Shown: positions 19,031 to 28,305, numbered from the stretch's first letter. The stretch is 61,175 nucleotides of DNA from Bacteriovoracaceae bacterium (GCA_023701435.1 JAMPXB010000023.1:1-61175), one strand, 5' to 3'. Notes: generated by a model from the sequence alone, not told the origin. Program-made: numbers and translations.

Positions 19031-19648
19031 ATGACTATCAAAGACGAGTTCATGCAAAGTATGGAAGAGTTTAAAAAGAACCATCACCCTTCCCTTTTTC
19101 GTGACCCAGGTGTTTACCAAGAGTGGCTGGCGCAGACCTATTTCTTCGTCAGGCATTCCACTGCCTTGTTAGGTTACGCCCTTCCTTTTCTAAAAAACGA
19201 TGATCTTCGTCATCATTTTGAAAAACATTTGGGAGAAGAAACCCGTCACGACCTGGTGGCCTTAAAAGATCTGCAAAAAATGGGAAGAGAGATCAGCGAA
19301 TTCAAAGAATCTGCCCCAACCCAGGCCTTTTATCAGAGTCAGTACTATCGGGTGCAATTCGAAGGTGGAACCGCCCTGTTGGGCTATATTCTCTTTCTGG
19401 AAGGCATCGCTGTTCATTGGGGTAAGGAGGTATTTGAAGTGGTTAAAAATCATCATAAGGGTACTCATTTTGCCCGCGTCCATGTCGACGAGGATCCAGA
19501 GCATCTGGAAGGTGCCCTCAAAACGATCATGTCACTGGATAAAGCTCAGCAGGAAGCCATCATGCGGAACTTCTATTTTTCTAAACAGCTCTATGAAGTG
19601 ATCGTTTCAACCTCCGTAAAAAATAACTCACTGCTAAAAGCAGCATAA
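19031..19648 (+). CDS. Haem-oxygenase-like diiron oxidase/oxygenase (iron-containing redox enzyme family)
   Basis: An all-helical 205-residue protein with the metal-ligand pattern of the HDO (PF14518-like) group: E70-x2-H73 in GEETRHD, a central Glu at about 124 in FLEGIAVHW, and H151-x3-D155-x2-H158 in HVDEDPEH. The N-terminal TYFFVRHSTALLGYALP is also typical. Such enzymes use a diiron centre and O2 for reactions such as N-oxygenation, decarboxylation or C-C cleavage. The substrate cannot be read from sequence. It forms a two-gene unit with the GNAT-like gene. The SD-like AAAGGAT precedes the ATG. Confidence 0.75.
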   Translation: MTIKDEFMQSMEEFKKNHHPSLFRDPGVYQEWLAQTYFFVRHSTALLGYALPFLKNDDLRHHFEKHLGEETRHDLVALKDLQKMGREISEFKESAPTQAFYQSQYYRVQFEGGTALLGYILFLEGIAVHWGKEVFEVVKNHHKGTHFARVHVDEDPEHLEGALKTIMSLDKAQQEAIMRNFYFSKQLYEVIVSTSVKNNSLLKAA

Positions 19649-19669
19649 TTAAATCTTTAAAAACCTTAC

Positions 19670-19694
19670 AGGGAAGGACTTAGAGTTCTTCCCT
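19670..19694 (+). terminator. Possible terminator hairpin after the GNAT/diiron pair
   Basis: AGGGAAGGACT (19670-19680) pairs with AGTTCTTCCCT (19684-19694) with one G-U pair and a three-base loop. It sits 22 bases after the diiron gene and just before the protease ribosome site. The T-tract after it is poor, so termination is plausible but unproven. Confidence 0.4.
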
Positions 19695-19733
19695 TTGGTA
19701 TATAAATCCTCCTTAAAAAAATGGAGGATCATT

Positions 19734-20588
19734 TTGAAGACACTTCTCGTACTCGTACTGGCCTTAGCAAGCACTGCTACTTGGGCCTTCCCCGTTGCTC
19801 CGTTCAACGCTCTTGAACAAAAAAATCTAAAATCTTTTCACACTCTCGATGCTCGTGGTTACGACTTTGAAGGGATTGTAAAACTTAGTAACTGTTCAGG
19901 CTCACTTGTGGCCTTTAATGGTCAGCCGCTTACAAGCAAGGCGATCGTTATGACTAACGGTCACTGTATCAGTGTTCCGGGCGGATTCCTTAAGCCAGGT
20001 GAAGTTTGGTCAAACCGTTCAGCTCCACGAAGTATGAAACTTTATGATAAGAACATGAAGCTTCATACTATCAAAGCGACTAAGATCCTTTACGCTACAA
20101 TGACTAACACTGATGTGGCCTTCTACGAACTAGAAGAATCGTTTAATGAAATCTATGCTCGCACAGCGGTTCGTCCATTCCTTTTGGATTCAGTTCGTCC
20201 TCTGGCCGGAATTTCAATCGACATCATCTCTGGATACTGGGATCGCGGTTACTCTTGTGAGATCGACGGTTTTGTTTTCGCTATGAGAGAAGATGCATGG
20301 ACTTTCAAAGACTCTATCCGCTACACGGAAGGCTGTGACACTATTGGTGGAACTTCTGGTTCTCCCATTATCGCTCGCGGCGAAAGACGTGTTGTTGCCA
20401 TCAACAACACTTCCAATGAGAGCGGCAGACGTTGTACAATGAATAACCCTTGCGAAGTTGATGAGCAGGGTGAAGTTACAGTAAGAAAAGGTGTTCGTTA
20501 TGGTCAGCAGACTTATAACACTTACACTTGTTTAACTCCTGACTTCAAAATTGAGTTGGGCCGCACTGGTTGCGAACTTCCTCGTTAA
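19734..20588 (+). CDS. Secreted trypsin-like serine protease
   Basis: The frame is open from 19695, but the TTG at 19734 follows a perfect GGAGG six bases upstream and gives the signal peptide MKTLLVLVLALASTATWA, so I chose it (284 residues). The S1 triad is visible: His77 in TNGHC, Asp127 in NTDVAFYEL and Ser208 in GGTSGSP. Several cysteines (NCSGS, TNGHC, YSCEI, EGCDT, RRCTM, NPCEV) could form disulphides. It is likely exported and could digest proteins outside the cell or in prey; the target is unknown. A strong terminator follows directly. Confidence 0.88.
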   Translation: MKTLLVLVLALASTATWAFPVAPFNALEQKNLKSFHTLDARGYDFEGIVKLSNCSGSLVAFNGQPLTSKAIVMTNGHCISVPGGFLKPGEVWSNRSAPRSMKLYDKNMKLHTIKATKILYATMTNTDVAFYELEESFNEIYARTAVRPFLLDSVRPLAGISIDIISGYWDRGYSCEIDGFVFAMREDAWTFKDSIRYTEGCDTIGGTSGSPIIARGERRVVAINNTSNESGRRCTMNNPCEVDEQGEVTVRKGVRYGQQTYNTYTCLTPDFKIELGRTGCELPR

Positions 20589-20603
20589 TATAATTTAATT
20601 CAC

Positions 20604-20653
20604 AGGGGTTGATCCAAGGGAGCTTTGGGGCCCTAAGGATCAACCCCTTTTTC
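20604..20653 (+). terminator. Rho-independent terminator of the serine protease gene
   Basis: AGGGGTTGATCC (20604-20615) pairs perfectly with GGATCAACCCCT (20637-20648), followed by TTTTCGTTTTG. A smaller GC element sits inside the loop. It ends the protease transcript 16 bases after its stop, and separates it from the next gene. Confidence 0.88.
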
Positions 20654-20668
20654 GTTTTGAGGCCAATC

Positions 20669-21415
20669 ATGAAAGGAACTTTTTTTAATAAACCACTCGA
20701 GTGGAACATTGAAACCAGCGGGGAATCCTGGCAACAGGGAGATATCCTGAAAGGCACTTTGAAAGTAAAAAATCATGGTGCGGAATCTGTTTCCCTATCT
20801 GACTGTGGTGTCGGGTTGGCCTACGCCGATATAAAAAAAGTACATTCAAGAACAGATGGTGCCCTTAAACCTGAGGCCACTGCCACTTTTTCCGAATCAG
20901 AAATAAAAGCTGCCGAAGAAATCAGCTTAGACTTCTCTTTTCCCATTACTTTGAATGGGGGAATCACTGACAAAAAATCCAGCTACTACCTGACCTTTGG
21001 AAAAAATTTTCTAGAGGCCCAATTGCAGGTAAAGGTTGAGCCTAAGATCCTATACACTAAAATTGTGGGACTCCTTGATACCTTTGGCCGTTTTAAAGTT
21101 AAGGAAATCAAGTCTGCGAAGAAAGGGGTCGAATTTAAATTACTTCCCCCTACCTCCCGGGAGATGGCCAATATTGAGTCTTTGCTTTTGACCTGCTCTA
21201 TGAAAGAAGAAAATTTGCTCTTAAGGTTTGATTTTCAGGTAAAACGCCTGGACACATCTTCAGTTACCACTAAAGTTAATAAGGAAAGTGTTTCTATAGA
21301 GAAGGCCCTTCTACCTAAAGAGTACTCTCTAGGCAGAGACATGATTAATCAGGACCAGCTTCTTAAGACTGTCGAAACAGTTTTATCAGAAGTTAAAATG
21401 AAAAGTGTCTTTTAA
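20669..21415 (+). CDS. Arrestin/Spo0M-like beta-sandwich protein (tentative)
   Basis: The frame is open from 20609, but that start lies within the terminator; the ATG at 20669 gives 248 residues (MKGTFFNKPLEWNIETSGES). The sequence WQQGDILKGTLKVKNHG and the later alternation of short strands suggest an arrestin-like or Spo0M-like beta sandwich. No signal peptide, no Cys-rich or catalytic motif is seen. The second half (LDTFGRFKVKEIKSAKKG, KALLPKEYSLGRDMINQDQLL) is unfamiliar. It lies 30 bases before a histidine kinase gene and may be co-expressed. Function unknown; the fold call is weak. Confidence 0.5.
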   Translation: MKGTFFNKPLEWNIETSGESWQQGDILKGTLKVKNHGAESVSLSDCGVGLAYADIKKVHSRTDGALKPEATATFSESEIKAAEEISLDFSFPITLNGGITDKKSSYYLTFGKNFLEAQLQVKVEPKILYTKIVGLLDTFGRFKVKEIKSAKKGVEFKLLPPTSREMANIESLLLTCSMKEENLLLRFDFQVKRLDTSSVTTKVNKESVSIEKALLPKEYSLGRDMINQDQLLKTVETVLSEVKMKSVF

Positions 21416-21445
21416 AGTTAGCTTAATTTACTCCGATAAGCAGTC

Positions 21446-22771
21446 ATGAGATTAAATAACTCCCCTCTCTTAAAATGGTATTTCCATTTGTTCCAATTTG
21501 TCGCGAAAACGCGCATTAAGGAAAACGACATTGATTTAAGGGACATCCATACAACGCTCGTTATGGTTCTCTCGACGGGTCTTTTTATGTGGGCCTACGC
21601 TCTGCTGGCCTATTTCACCATCAGTTCTCCAGTTCCGGGAATTGTGGGCCTTATCTGCGCCACTGTTCACCTATTAAGTCCGCTCCTCTTTCGCTACTAC
21701 AATCGCTCCTATTGTGTTTCAAATTTTGGACTGCTTGCTGGTGTGATCCACCAGGGCACATTCACCTACTACACCGGTGGCTTTATGAGCCACGTCCTTA
21801 TCTGGTATGGAATTATTCCTGTACTCGGAGGAGTGATCAGCGGCAAAAAGGGTGCCACTACCTGGCTATTCATTACTCTTTTTATTTCAACCATCTTTTT
21901 TGTCCTTCATATGACGGGTTACCAATTCCCCTATCTCATTTCATCTAACGGAGAATTATGGACCCATGCCATGCTGGTCTTTGGCTGGATTATCCTGAGT
22001 TCCACGATTGTGATTGTTTATGCAGGCCTTAGGGAAAACACAGAAAAAATCCTGCAACAACAGGGTAAAAAAATTGATGACCTGTTTCGGGTCCTCTTCC
22101 ACGACTTGGCCAACCCGCTGGGCAGGATCTCCATTGGGCTCACGATCGCAGAAAGAACATTGCCAGAGGCACAAACCAACAGGGGGCTAGAGATAGCCAA
22201 GACAGCTTCAGAATCGATGCTTGAGATCACCCAAAATATACGGAAGATGTATGCTGTAAGTAAGGGCAAGGCCAATGTTGATCTTTCTATGACTCCACTA
22301 AATTCCACCATGGATTATATCAAGCGGGTCTACTCAACTGAGCTCGATAAAAAGAACATCCAGTTCCATTATGATTATAACAAGAATAAAGATGTGTGCC
22401 TTTTAGTTGAACCAGTGAGTTTTAATAATCAGGTTATAGGAAACATTGTTTCCAATGCCATTAAATTCTCACCGGCCAATGGGCAGATCCACATCAATAC
22501 CTATTCATTAGACAGCGAGACCGTCATCGTTGAAATCAAGGACAATGGAATAGGTATTCCAAAGTCACTGCTCGCTCAACTTTTTGACATCAGTAAGAAA
22601 ACGACCCGACCTGGTACAAATGGTGAGCCGGGCACAGGGTTTGGCATGCACATTATGAAATCATTTGTTGAGATGTATGCCGGTGAAGTTCAAATTGATT
22701 CGGTCGAATCTGTGAATGGAGCTCCTTCCGGAACCACTGTGAAATTAATTCTTAAAGGACAATGGAAATAA
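21446..22771 (+). CDS. Membrane sensor histidine kinase
   Basis: A 441-residue kinase with about six membrane segments (roughly 28-205), a short linker, and the H-box LFHDLANPLGRIS with His219. The N-box is VSNAIKFSPANG, G1 is DNGIGIP and G2 is GTGFGMHIMKS. Both this protein and the kinase at 16.6 kb have HDLANPL instead of the common HDLRTPL, so they are probably related subfamily members. There is no response regulator beside it. The unit ends in a strong bidirectional terminator. Confidence 0.88.
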   Translation: MRLNNSPLLKWYFHLFQFVAKTRIKENDIDLRDIHTTLVMVLSTGLFMWAYALLAYFTISSPVPGIVGLICATVHLLSPLLFRYYNRSYCVSNFGLLAGVIHQGTFTYYTGGFMSHVLIWYGIIPVLGGVISGKKGATTWLFITLFISTIFFVLHMTGYQFPYLISSNGELWTHAMLVFGWIILSSTIVIVYAGLRENTEKILQQQGKKIDDLFRVLFHDLANPLGRISIGLTIAERTLPEAQTNRGLEIAKTASESMLEITQNIRKMYAVSKGKANVDLSMTPLNSTMDYIKRVYSTELDKKNIQFHYDYNKNKDVCLLVEPVSFNNQVIGNIVSNAIKFSPANGQIHINTYSLDSETVIVEIKDNGIGIPKSLLAQLFDISKKTTRPGTNGEPGTGFGMHIMKSFVEMYAGEVQIDSVESVNGAPSGTTVKLILKGQWK

Positions 22772-22773
22772 AA

Positions 22774-22804
22774 AAGGCCCCTCTAAGAGGGGCCTTCGAT
22801 TTTT
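22774..22804. terminator. Bidirectional rho-independent terminator
   Basis: AAGGCCCCTCT and AGAGGGGCCTT form an 11-bp stem with a two- to four-base loop. T-rich tails follow on the plus strand (CGATTTTTT) and, read the other way, on the minus strand (TTTTTATTTCC). It serves both the kinase gene and the convergent transglutaminase-like gene. Confidence 0.88.
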
Positions 22805-23979
22805 TAGTGCTTAACTGGAGTGTAAATTTCATTAAGTCCTGCAAGCGGCACCTTGCCATTCATAAACTTCGCATCACGGGACTTCATCCATAACATATCT
22901 GGACGAGATTCTGAAATCCACTCTCCACCCATGATATTGCCATTGATATCCAACTCAAGAATATATTCATAATTGCGGGTAGCAAATGTCTGCGCCGGAG
23001 TTCCTGTCACAGGTTCTTTTGAAATAAATCCAAGATGCCCTTCGGCTTCATATTTAGGATTATAAACAACCAGCTCTTCAGTATAAGTCATAACAGTTTT
23101 TAACTGCACTTTTCTGGCTATCTTATTGCGAACATCCTGAGGTGTTAGAGCAACTTCACCCACGATTACAGATTCATAACCAACAATCGGCTGGTTCCAA
23201 ACATCTGCGTACCTGTCGATTTCAGCTACAAACCCTTGCGAGTTAACACCGATCATACTGGCAAGAACGATGTGGAAGGCACCGGCGTTCACATCTTCGC
23301 AAGCTGGCTTATTGGCCTGACGTGCAGGAGGCGGAGTAAGAACAGTGTCGGCACCTTCAAAGCCTTCACCAGCAACTTTCCCTTTTGCATTACAACGGTC
23401 GCCGATACGAACATAACGACCTTTTGAGTTGTAGGTATCGTGCATGGCGATCAGGGCCTTCACATCAGATGCTCCGAATGGAACCTTGACGCCGTCTTTG
23501 TTGGTGATGACCACTTTGTTCGGTTCTGCGTAGTTATTGGCGGCAGTGGCCCAACCATCACAGATTCCTTCCCACCAAAGATCTGTTGGTTTGTACATGC
23601 TAAGAGTTTTCTTAGTGAGAGTATAATTATAGTCGCCTTGAGAGAGATCATAGAGTTCGGCAGGAGAAAGTTGACCTAGTTCGGTTTCATTCATCGCCAT
23701 AATTTCTTCTTTAGTATGAAGACGATATGTAAACGGCTGAGGATCCGGGTGATTCCATCTAAAAGCAACTCCACCCTTACGAGACGGCCAGAAAGATTCT
23801 GACCAGCCATAACGATCATCTTGCAGACGAGCAACGAGCGGAAGATCCGCAAAGGTCTTAGTCATATCTTTCTTAGCAATAGCATTGAAAAAATCAGGAT
23901 TGTTACTTCTGTTCCACTTGGCCGCAAGGGCGGTATTTCCCACAAGTGCCAGGGAGGCCAATACAACGAGCTTATTCAT
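22804..23979 (-). CDS. Secreted transglutaminase-elicitor family protein
   Basis: The ATG at 23979 follows AAAGGAAAGAG and gives the signal peptide MNKLVVLASLALVGNTALA; an upstream in-frame start at 24033 would bury it. The core WWEGICDGWATAANNYAEP (Cys140), NAGAFHIVLASMIG (His236) and VAEIDRYADVWNQP (Asp255) match the transglutaminase elicitor family first known from Phytophthora cell-wall GP42 and also found in bacteria. The Cys-His-Asp set supports protein cross-linking or deamidating activity. It is 391 residues, exported, and probably acts on the envelope or outside the cell. Monocistronic. Confidence 0.8.
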   Translation of the reverse strand: MNKLVVLASLALVGNTALAAKWNRSNNPDFFNAIAKKDMTKTFADLPLVARLQDDRYGWSESFWPSRKGGVAFRWNHPDPQPFTYRLHTKEEIMAMNETELGQLSPAELYDLSQGDYNYTLTKKTLSMYKPTDLWWEGICDGWATAANNYAEPNKVVITNKDGVKVPFGASDVKALIAMHDTYNSKGRYVRIGDRCNAKGKVAGEGFEGADTVLTPPPARQANKPACEDVNAGAFHIVLASMIGVNSQGFVAEIDRYADVWNQPIVGYESVIVGEVALTPQDVRNKIARKVQLKTVMTYTEELVVYNPKYEAEGHLGFISKEPVTGTPAQTFATRNYEYILELDINGNIMGGEWISESRPDMLWMKSRDAKFMNGKVPLAGLNEIYTPVKH

Positions 23980-24120
23980 CTCTCTTTCCTTTGTTAGAAC
24001 TAATTTGGCCCGCTTATACCGAGGATGACCCACTTAGACAAGGAAGCAGGTAAGAGTTACAGGCAGATACAGGATGAATTAAGGTCCATTTTCAGGGATT
24101 AGTAATAAAATCGTAGATCT

Positions 24121-24951
24121 ATGGAGATCAGGTCCCTAAATACCATCAAGCTAGAAGTCCTCTATCAGACTTTCCAGGAAGCCTTTGAACACTATGATCC
24201 CCCTATTCATTTTCATCAAGAATCGGATTTACTGCGATGGAAAATTGCCGGTGTTGATTTAGAGATTTCTTACGGGGCCTTTGATCAGGACAAGCTAGTG
24301 GCCTTTGTACTCCACGCAAGCTACGGCCAGCTCCTTTATAATTTCGCCACCGGGGTCATCCCTTCTTATCGTGGGCAGCATCTCATTGAAAAAATTTATT
24401 CCGGTATTCGGGAAGAACATCGTCTACCTTTAAAAGTCTCACTAGAAGTAAACCAGAATAATGAAAGGGCCCTCCACCTTTATAAGACATTAGGATTTCA
24501 GATGGAGCGCTCATTAATGGCATTAAAGGGTCGTCTTAAATTGCCTCCACTCAAGAAGGAGGTTTCCTATCAGGTCCAAAATTTAATCTTTACTGAAGAC
24601 ATGAGGCAAATCTCCCTTTACCGATCAGGGGTTGAGTGTTCCTGTGAGGCCTTATTAAAACATCCGGAATTTCACGAATGTCATTTCCTCATAAAGGAAG
24701 GAGAGCTTGTGGCCTATGCTATTTACACTCCCCTGCTTAATTTAATCAGAGGAATAGGGGCCCAAGCACCAATCTTTGATCACCTGGATCTCTTGCTTTT
24801 AGAGATGAAAATGAATGGAGAAGATCTCAGAATCATGAATATTGATTCTTCTTCCAAAGAACTTATCTCTTATCTTAAACACCGGGGTCAGGAGATCTTC
24901 ATCTCCCAATATGAAATGACTTCTCAGTTCTTTTTGCAGGTCCCACGATAA
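24121..24951 (+). CDS. GNAT-family N-acetyltransferase
   Basis: The first 140 residues hold a GNAT domain: the acetyl-CoA loop is IPSYRGQHLIEKI near 80-92, followed by SLEVNQNNERALHLYKTLGF. The second half (about 150-276) has strand and helix spacing like a second, degenerate GNAT fold (ECHFLIKEGELVAYAIYTPLLN) without a clear acetyl-CoA loop. The acceptor is unknown. No signal peptide. The 3' end overlaps the convergent GDPD gene by 28 bases. Confidence 0.78.
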   Translation: MEIRSLNTIKLEVLYQTFQEAFEHYDPPIHFHQESDLLRWKIAGVDLEISYGAFDQDKLVAFVLHASYGQLLYNFATGVIPSYRGQHLIEKIYSGIREEHRLPLKVSLEVNQNNERALHLYKTLGFQMERSLMALKGRLKLPPLKKEVSYQVQNLIFTEDMRQISLYRSGVECSCEALLKHPEFHECHFLIKEGELVAYAIYTPLLNLIRGIGAQAPIFDHLDLLLLEMKMNGEDLRIMNIDSSSKELISYLKHRGQEIFISQYEMTSQFFLQVPR

Positions 24952-26018
24952 CGGGAGTAACCCTCATCACATTCCCAGCTCTTTCCATCGGGAGTGAGAT
25001 GGGCACCTGTCGGAACGTCAATCTTCACACATCTGCCCCGCTTTTGAACGTGACCTTTCTTGCATGTCCAGCCCGGATTGGACGCATAGGGAATGCCGTG
25101 AGTGGGAATTTTCACGCATTTGCCCTCGAAATAATTATATCCCTCTTTACATTCTTTTTGCTCGGCCAGTGGAATAAGATTGGGATAATCAGTGATGATG
25201 CCGTCCACTCCCATCTTTTTAAGATTTCTCATGTCGGCCACTTCATTCACAGTCCAAGGGATAACCTTCACACCTTTTTCGTGGAAGGTTTTAACATCTG
25301 AAACTTTGAGCTTTTTAAAATAAGGAGAATAAACATAAGGCCTAAAACCTAACTTTGCCAAATCCTCTTCAGGGCGAACCTCATCTTCTGTCAAGGCCAC
25401 CAATCTGATTTCCGGGTATTTCTCATGGAGGTATTTAAGCACCCGCCAATCAAAGCTTTGAATCGTGAATCGGCCTGATGGTATTTTTTCCTGAACCGCT
25501 ATAATCACCAAGTCCGAAAATACTTTTACGTTAGGTTGAAATCCGCTGGTTTCATCTTTGGGATCGGATTTGATCTCAATATTATATTCAACCTCTTTAC
25601 GGTTTAATTTTCGAAGAGTTGCCTCGGTGACATCCAAAAGTGTGCCGAGCAGAGGCTTACCAACATTGACTTTGGTCTGCTCAGGAAAACGTGGATGAGG
25701 AATTGATCCACAATCAAATTTCACGATTTCCTGGTAGGTTAATTTATAGATATTGTGATCCCGGCCTTTAACCCTTCGCCCTTCAGGATCAAGGCATATT
25801 TCCTCACTCATCCAGGGCTCATGACTCACAATAACTTTTTGATCTTTAGAGATAACGACATCAAGTTCTAATGTCGTTACGGGATACTTCAGCGCCTCTT
25901 CCATGGCGCCAATGGTGTTCTCAGGATAAAGACCCCGGGCACCTCTGTGCCCTTGCCAGTCGAAGGAAAAAGATGAGTGAGACCAAAACAAAAGCATCAA
26001 GTATGAAATTCTAATCAT
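24924..26018 (-). CDS. Exported glycerophosphodiester phosphodiesterase with Cys-rich tail
   Basis: Signal peptide MIRISYLMLLFWSHSSFS, then a GDPD TIM barrel: GHRGARGLYPENT (catalytic His and Glu-Asn-Thr) near residues 24-36, ELDVVISKDQKVIVSHEP (metal-binding Glu/Asp and second His), YNIEIK, and the end motif GVDGIITDYPNL. It should hydrolyse glycerophosphodiesters in the periplasm. After residue 285 comes a tail with three repeats of a C-x2-G-(Y/H)-x5-G-x-C pattern (EGYNYFEGKC, KKGHVQKRGRC, DEGYSRYRGTC), which is not part of GDPD and may bind a partner or the cell surface. It has 364 residues and is monocistronic. Confidence 0.87.
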   Translation of the reverse strand: MIRISYLMLLFWSHSSFSFDWQGHRGARGLYPENTIGAMEEALKYPVTTLELDVVISKDQKVIVSHEPWMSEEICLDPEGRRVKGRDHNIYKLTYQEIVKFDCGSIPHPRFPEQTKVNVGKPLLGTLLDVTEATLRKLNRKEVEYNIEIKSDPKDETSGFQPNVKVFSDLVIIAVQEKIPSGRFTIQSFDWRVLKYLHEKYPEIRLVALTEDEVRPEEDLAKLGFRPYVYSPYFKKLKVSDVKTFHEKGVKVIPWTVNEVADMRNLKKMGVDGIITDYPNLIPLAEQKECKEGYNYFEGKCVKIPTHGIPYASNPGWTCKKGHVQKRGRCVKIDVPTGAHLTPDGKSWECDEGYSRYRGTCKKN

Positions 26019-26068
26019 AGTCTTAATGCTGCCACGGCCCTGTTAAAAAACAGAACCGCGGCGCTTCA

Positions 26069-27655
26069 TTATTCTAGACCTAGGAATTGGTCATAAGTGC
26101 ATTCTTCATCACGCACTCCACGTTCCTCAATAGAGACCACGCGATCTGCTACAGTCTGAATAAACTCATGGTCATGGGAAGTGAAAAGAATGGTACCTTT
26201 AAAATCAATCAGCCCTTCATTCACGGCGGTAATGGTTTCAAGGTCAAGATGGTTCGTAGGATTATCTAAAACCAGCACATTGGACCCGGAGAGCATCATT
26301 TTTGAAAGCATGCATCGAACCTTTTCACCACCGGAAAGGACGTTACATTTCTTCAGGGCCTCTTCCCCAGAAAACAGCATTCGACCTAAAAAACCACGTA
26401 AGAAGGTTTCAGTCTGGTCCTTGGAATATTGTCTCAGCCAATTGATAAGATCGAGCGAGGCATCTTTAAAGAAGTGAGAGTTATCATTAGGCAGGTAGGC
26501 CTGGGTTGTTGTAATCCCCCATTCAAACTTGCCCGAATCAGGCTTAATCTCTCCCATCAGTACTTTAAACAGCGCAGAGGTCGCGACTTCTGATTTGGCC
26601 AGGAAGACAACTTTCTGACCTTTCTTAATAGTGAAGGAAACGTTATTGAGAATCTTCTCGCCTTCCATAGAGACGGTCAGATTATCCACCTTAAGTAAGT
26701 TATCTCCGGCCTCACGATCGGCCTTAAATCCCACGTAGGGATACTTACGGCTTGAAGGCTGAATATCCTCAAGAGTGAGCTTATCGAGCATCTTCTTACG
26801 AGATGTGGCCTGACTGGACTTTGAAGCGTTGGCAGAAAAGCGCTGAATGAATTCTTTTAATTCCTTCATCTTATCTTCCACTTTCTTATTTTGATCCGAC
26901 ATCATTCTTTGAGCAAGTTGCGAGGACTTGTACCAAAAATCGTAGTTTCCGACATAAAGCTTAATTTTAGAAAAATCGATATCACAAATATGAGTACAAA
27001 CTTTATTGAGGAAGTGACGGTCGTGGGAAACCACTAAAACGGTTGTATCCTGCTGATCCATGATGAAGTTTTCCAGCCACTGAATGGCCCTGATATCAAG
27101 GTCGTTGGTAGGTTCATCCAGGAGAAGAATTTCCGGTTTACCAAAAAGGGCCTGGGCCAGAAGGACTTTAACTTTCTCACCACCGGTGAGTTCTTTCATT
27201 TTCTTTTGGTGAAGATCATCTTTAATACCAAGGCCCGCGAGCAAGCTGGCAGCATTGGCCTCTGCTTCCCAACCGTTCATTTCAGAGAATAATCCCTCGA
27301 GTTCTGCCGTTCTTTCACCGTCAGCATCAGTAAAGTCCTCTTTAGCGTAAAGAGCTTCCTTTTCTTTCATGATTTCAACGAGCTTGGAGTGGCCTAGAAT
27401 GACGGTAGTCAAAACCTCTTCTTCCTCAAAAGCAAAGTGGTTCTGCTTCAGGACGGCCATTCTTTCACCAGGTGTGATTTCGATTTTTCCAGCAGTTGGC
27501 GATATCTCTCCGCTTAAAATCTTTAAAAAGGTAGATTTCCCGGCCCCGTTGGCACCGATAATGCCGTAGCAGTTCCCAGGAGTGAATTTAAGATTTACGT
27601 CGTCAAAGAGTGTGCGTCCGCCGAATTGAAGGCGGATATCATGTGCTGCCAGCAT
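26069..27655 (-). CDS. ybiT: ABC-F ATPase, YbiT-like
   Basis: A soluble ABC-F protein with two ATPase cassettes and no membrane domain. The first Walker A is GANGAGKST; the signature LTGGEKVKVLLAQAL precedes LLLDEPTNDLD; the second cassette has LSGGEKVRCMLSKMM and VLDNPTNHLD. The second Walker A reads FLAKSEVATSAL in place of GxxGxGKS/T, which is seen in the YbiT branch. The 528-residue length and motif variants fit YbiT, a presumed ribosome E-site translation factor. There is a linker coiled coil near residues 240-300. It is a single gene ending 13 bases after a run of a GC-rich stem. Confidence 0.85.
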   Translation of the reverse strand: MLAAHDIRLQFGGRTLFDDVNLKFTPGNCYGIIGANGAGKSTFLKILSGEISPTAGKIEITPGERMAVLKQNHFAFEEEEVLTTVILGHSKLVEIMKEKEALYAKEDFTDADGERTAELEGLFSEMNGWEAEANAASLLAGLGIKDDLHQKKMKELTGGEKVKVLLAQALFGKPEILLLDEPTNDLDIRAIQWLENFIMDQQDTTVLVVSHDRHFLNKVCTHICDIDFSKIKLYVGNYDFWYKSSQLAQRMMSDQNKKVEDKMKELKEFIQRFSANASKSSQATSRKKMLDKLTLEDIQPSSRKYPYVGFKADREAGDNLLKVDNLTVSMEGEKILNNVSFTIKKGQKVVFLAKSEVATSALFKVLMGEIKPDSGKFEWGITTTQAYLPNDNSHFFKDASLDLINWLRQYSKDQTETFLRGFLGRMLFSGEEALKKCNVLSGGEKVRCMLSKMMLSGSNVLVLDNPTNHLDLETITAVNEGLIDFKGTILFTSHDHEFIQTVADRVVSIEERGVRDEECTYDQFLGLE

Positions 27656-27705
27656 AAAATACCTCGGAATTTTTTCCCCAAGGTATCATAAATTACTTGG
27701 ATGAT

Positions 27706-28305
27706 CTATTCAGAATCTGCAGAGGGTGGGACTTCCATAAAGTACTCATAATGCTCTCTTACGGTCTCGTAATGAACTCCGAAGATATCCTTGAGTTTTT
27801 CCTGATGCTTATAATCCAATTGGGCAATTAATTGCTCCATTTCCACTGTCGCATCCGGAGAAGTTTTTTGCTTTTTTTCATTTAGCAGAGCCTCAAGCTC
27901 GGCTTGATAACTTTCCTGCTCAGACATATAGGCCACATGCATCGCCTCGCCTTCTCGCGGCTCTAGACGAGAGAGGACAACTTTTAACTCGTTATTCCAA
28001 CCTTCTTCAAGCTCAGTCCACTGGACTTCCTGGACATCTGTCTTCTCATCTTCCTCATTATCTTTAGCACTGACTTCGGTAGCCTCTGCTTCATCCTTGG
28101 CCTCTTCCGCAGGCACAACCGGAGCAACTTCAGCGGGGGCCGGTGTTTCTTCGAGCTTCTCTACTGTTAAGGCCCTTTCTTCAGCTCGCTTAGGAGCACC
28201 CATTTTAATTTTAATGGAATCGATGGCAGGAGATAGCTCTGGCTCCCGGGGAGAGAGGTAATAAAAGCTTCCAATAAAAAGAATAGTTAACAAAAGTATT
28301 CTCAT
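27706..28305 (-). CDS. Membrane-anchored acidic protein, unknown
   Basis: A 199-residue protein with one N-terminal hydrophobic helix (RILLLTILFIGSFYYLS), uncleaved by appearance. It is followed by a Pro/Ala/Glu-rich disordered stretch (about 45-95) and a C-terminal part predicted helical (EQLIAQLDYKHQEKLKDIFGVHYETVREHYEYF). It most likely projects into the periplasm. I recognise no family. It lies between two ABC-F genes but with 50-80 base gaps, so it is probably its own unit. Confidence 0.65.
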   Translation of the reverse strand: MRILLLTILFIGSFYYLSPREPELSPAIDSIKIKMGAPKRAEERALTVEKLEETPAPAEVAPVVPAEEAKDEAEATEVSAKDNEEDEKTDVQEVQWTELEEGWNNELKVVLSRLEPREGEAMHVAYMSEQESYQAELEALLNEKKQKTSPDATVEMEQLIAQLDYKHQEKLKDIFGVHYETVREHYEYFMEVPPSADSE

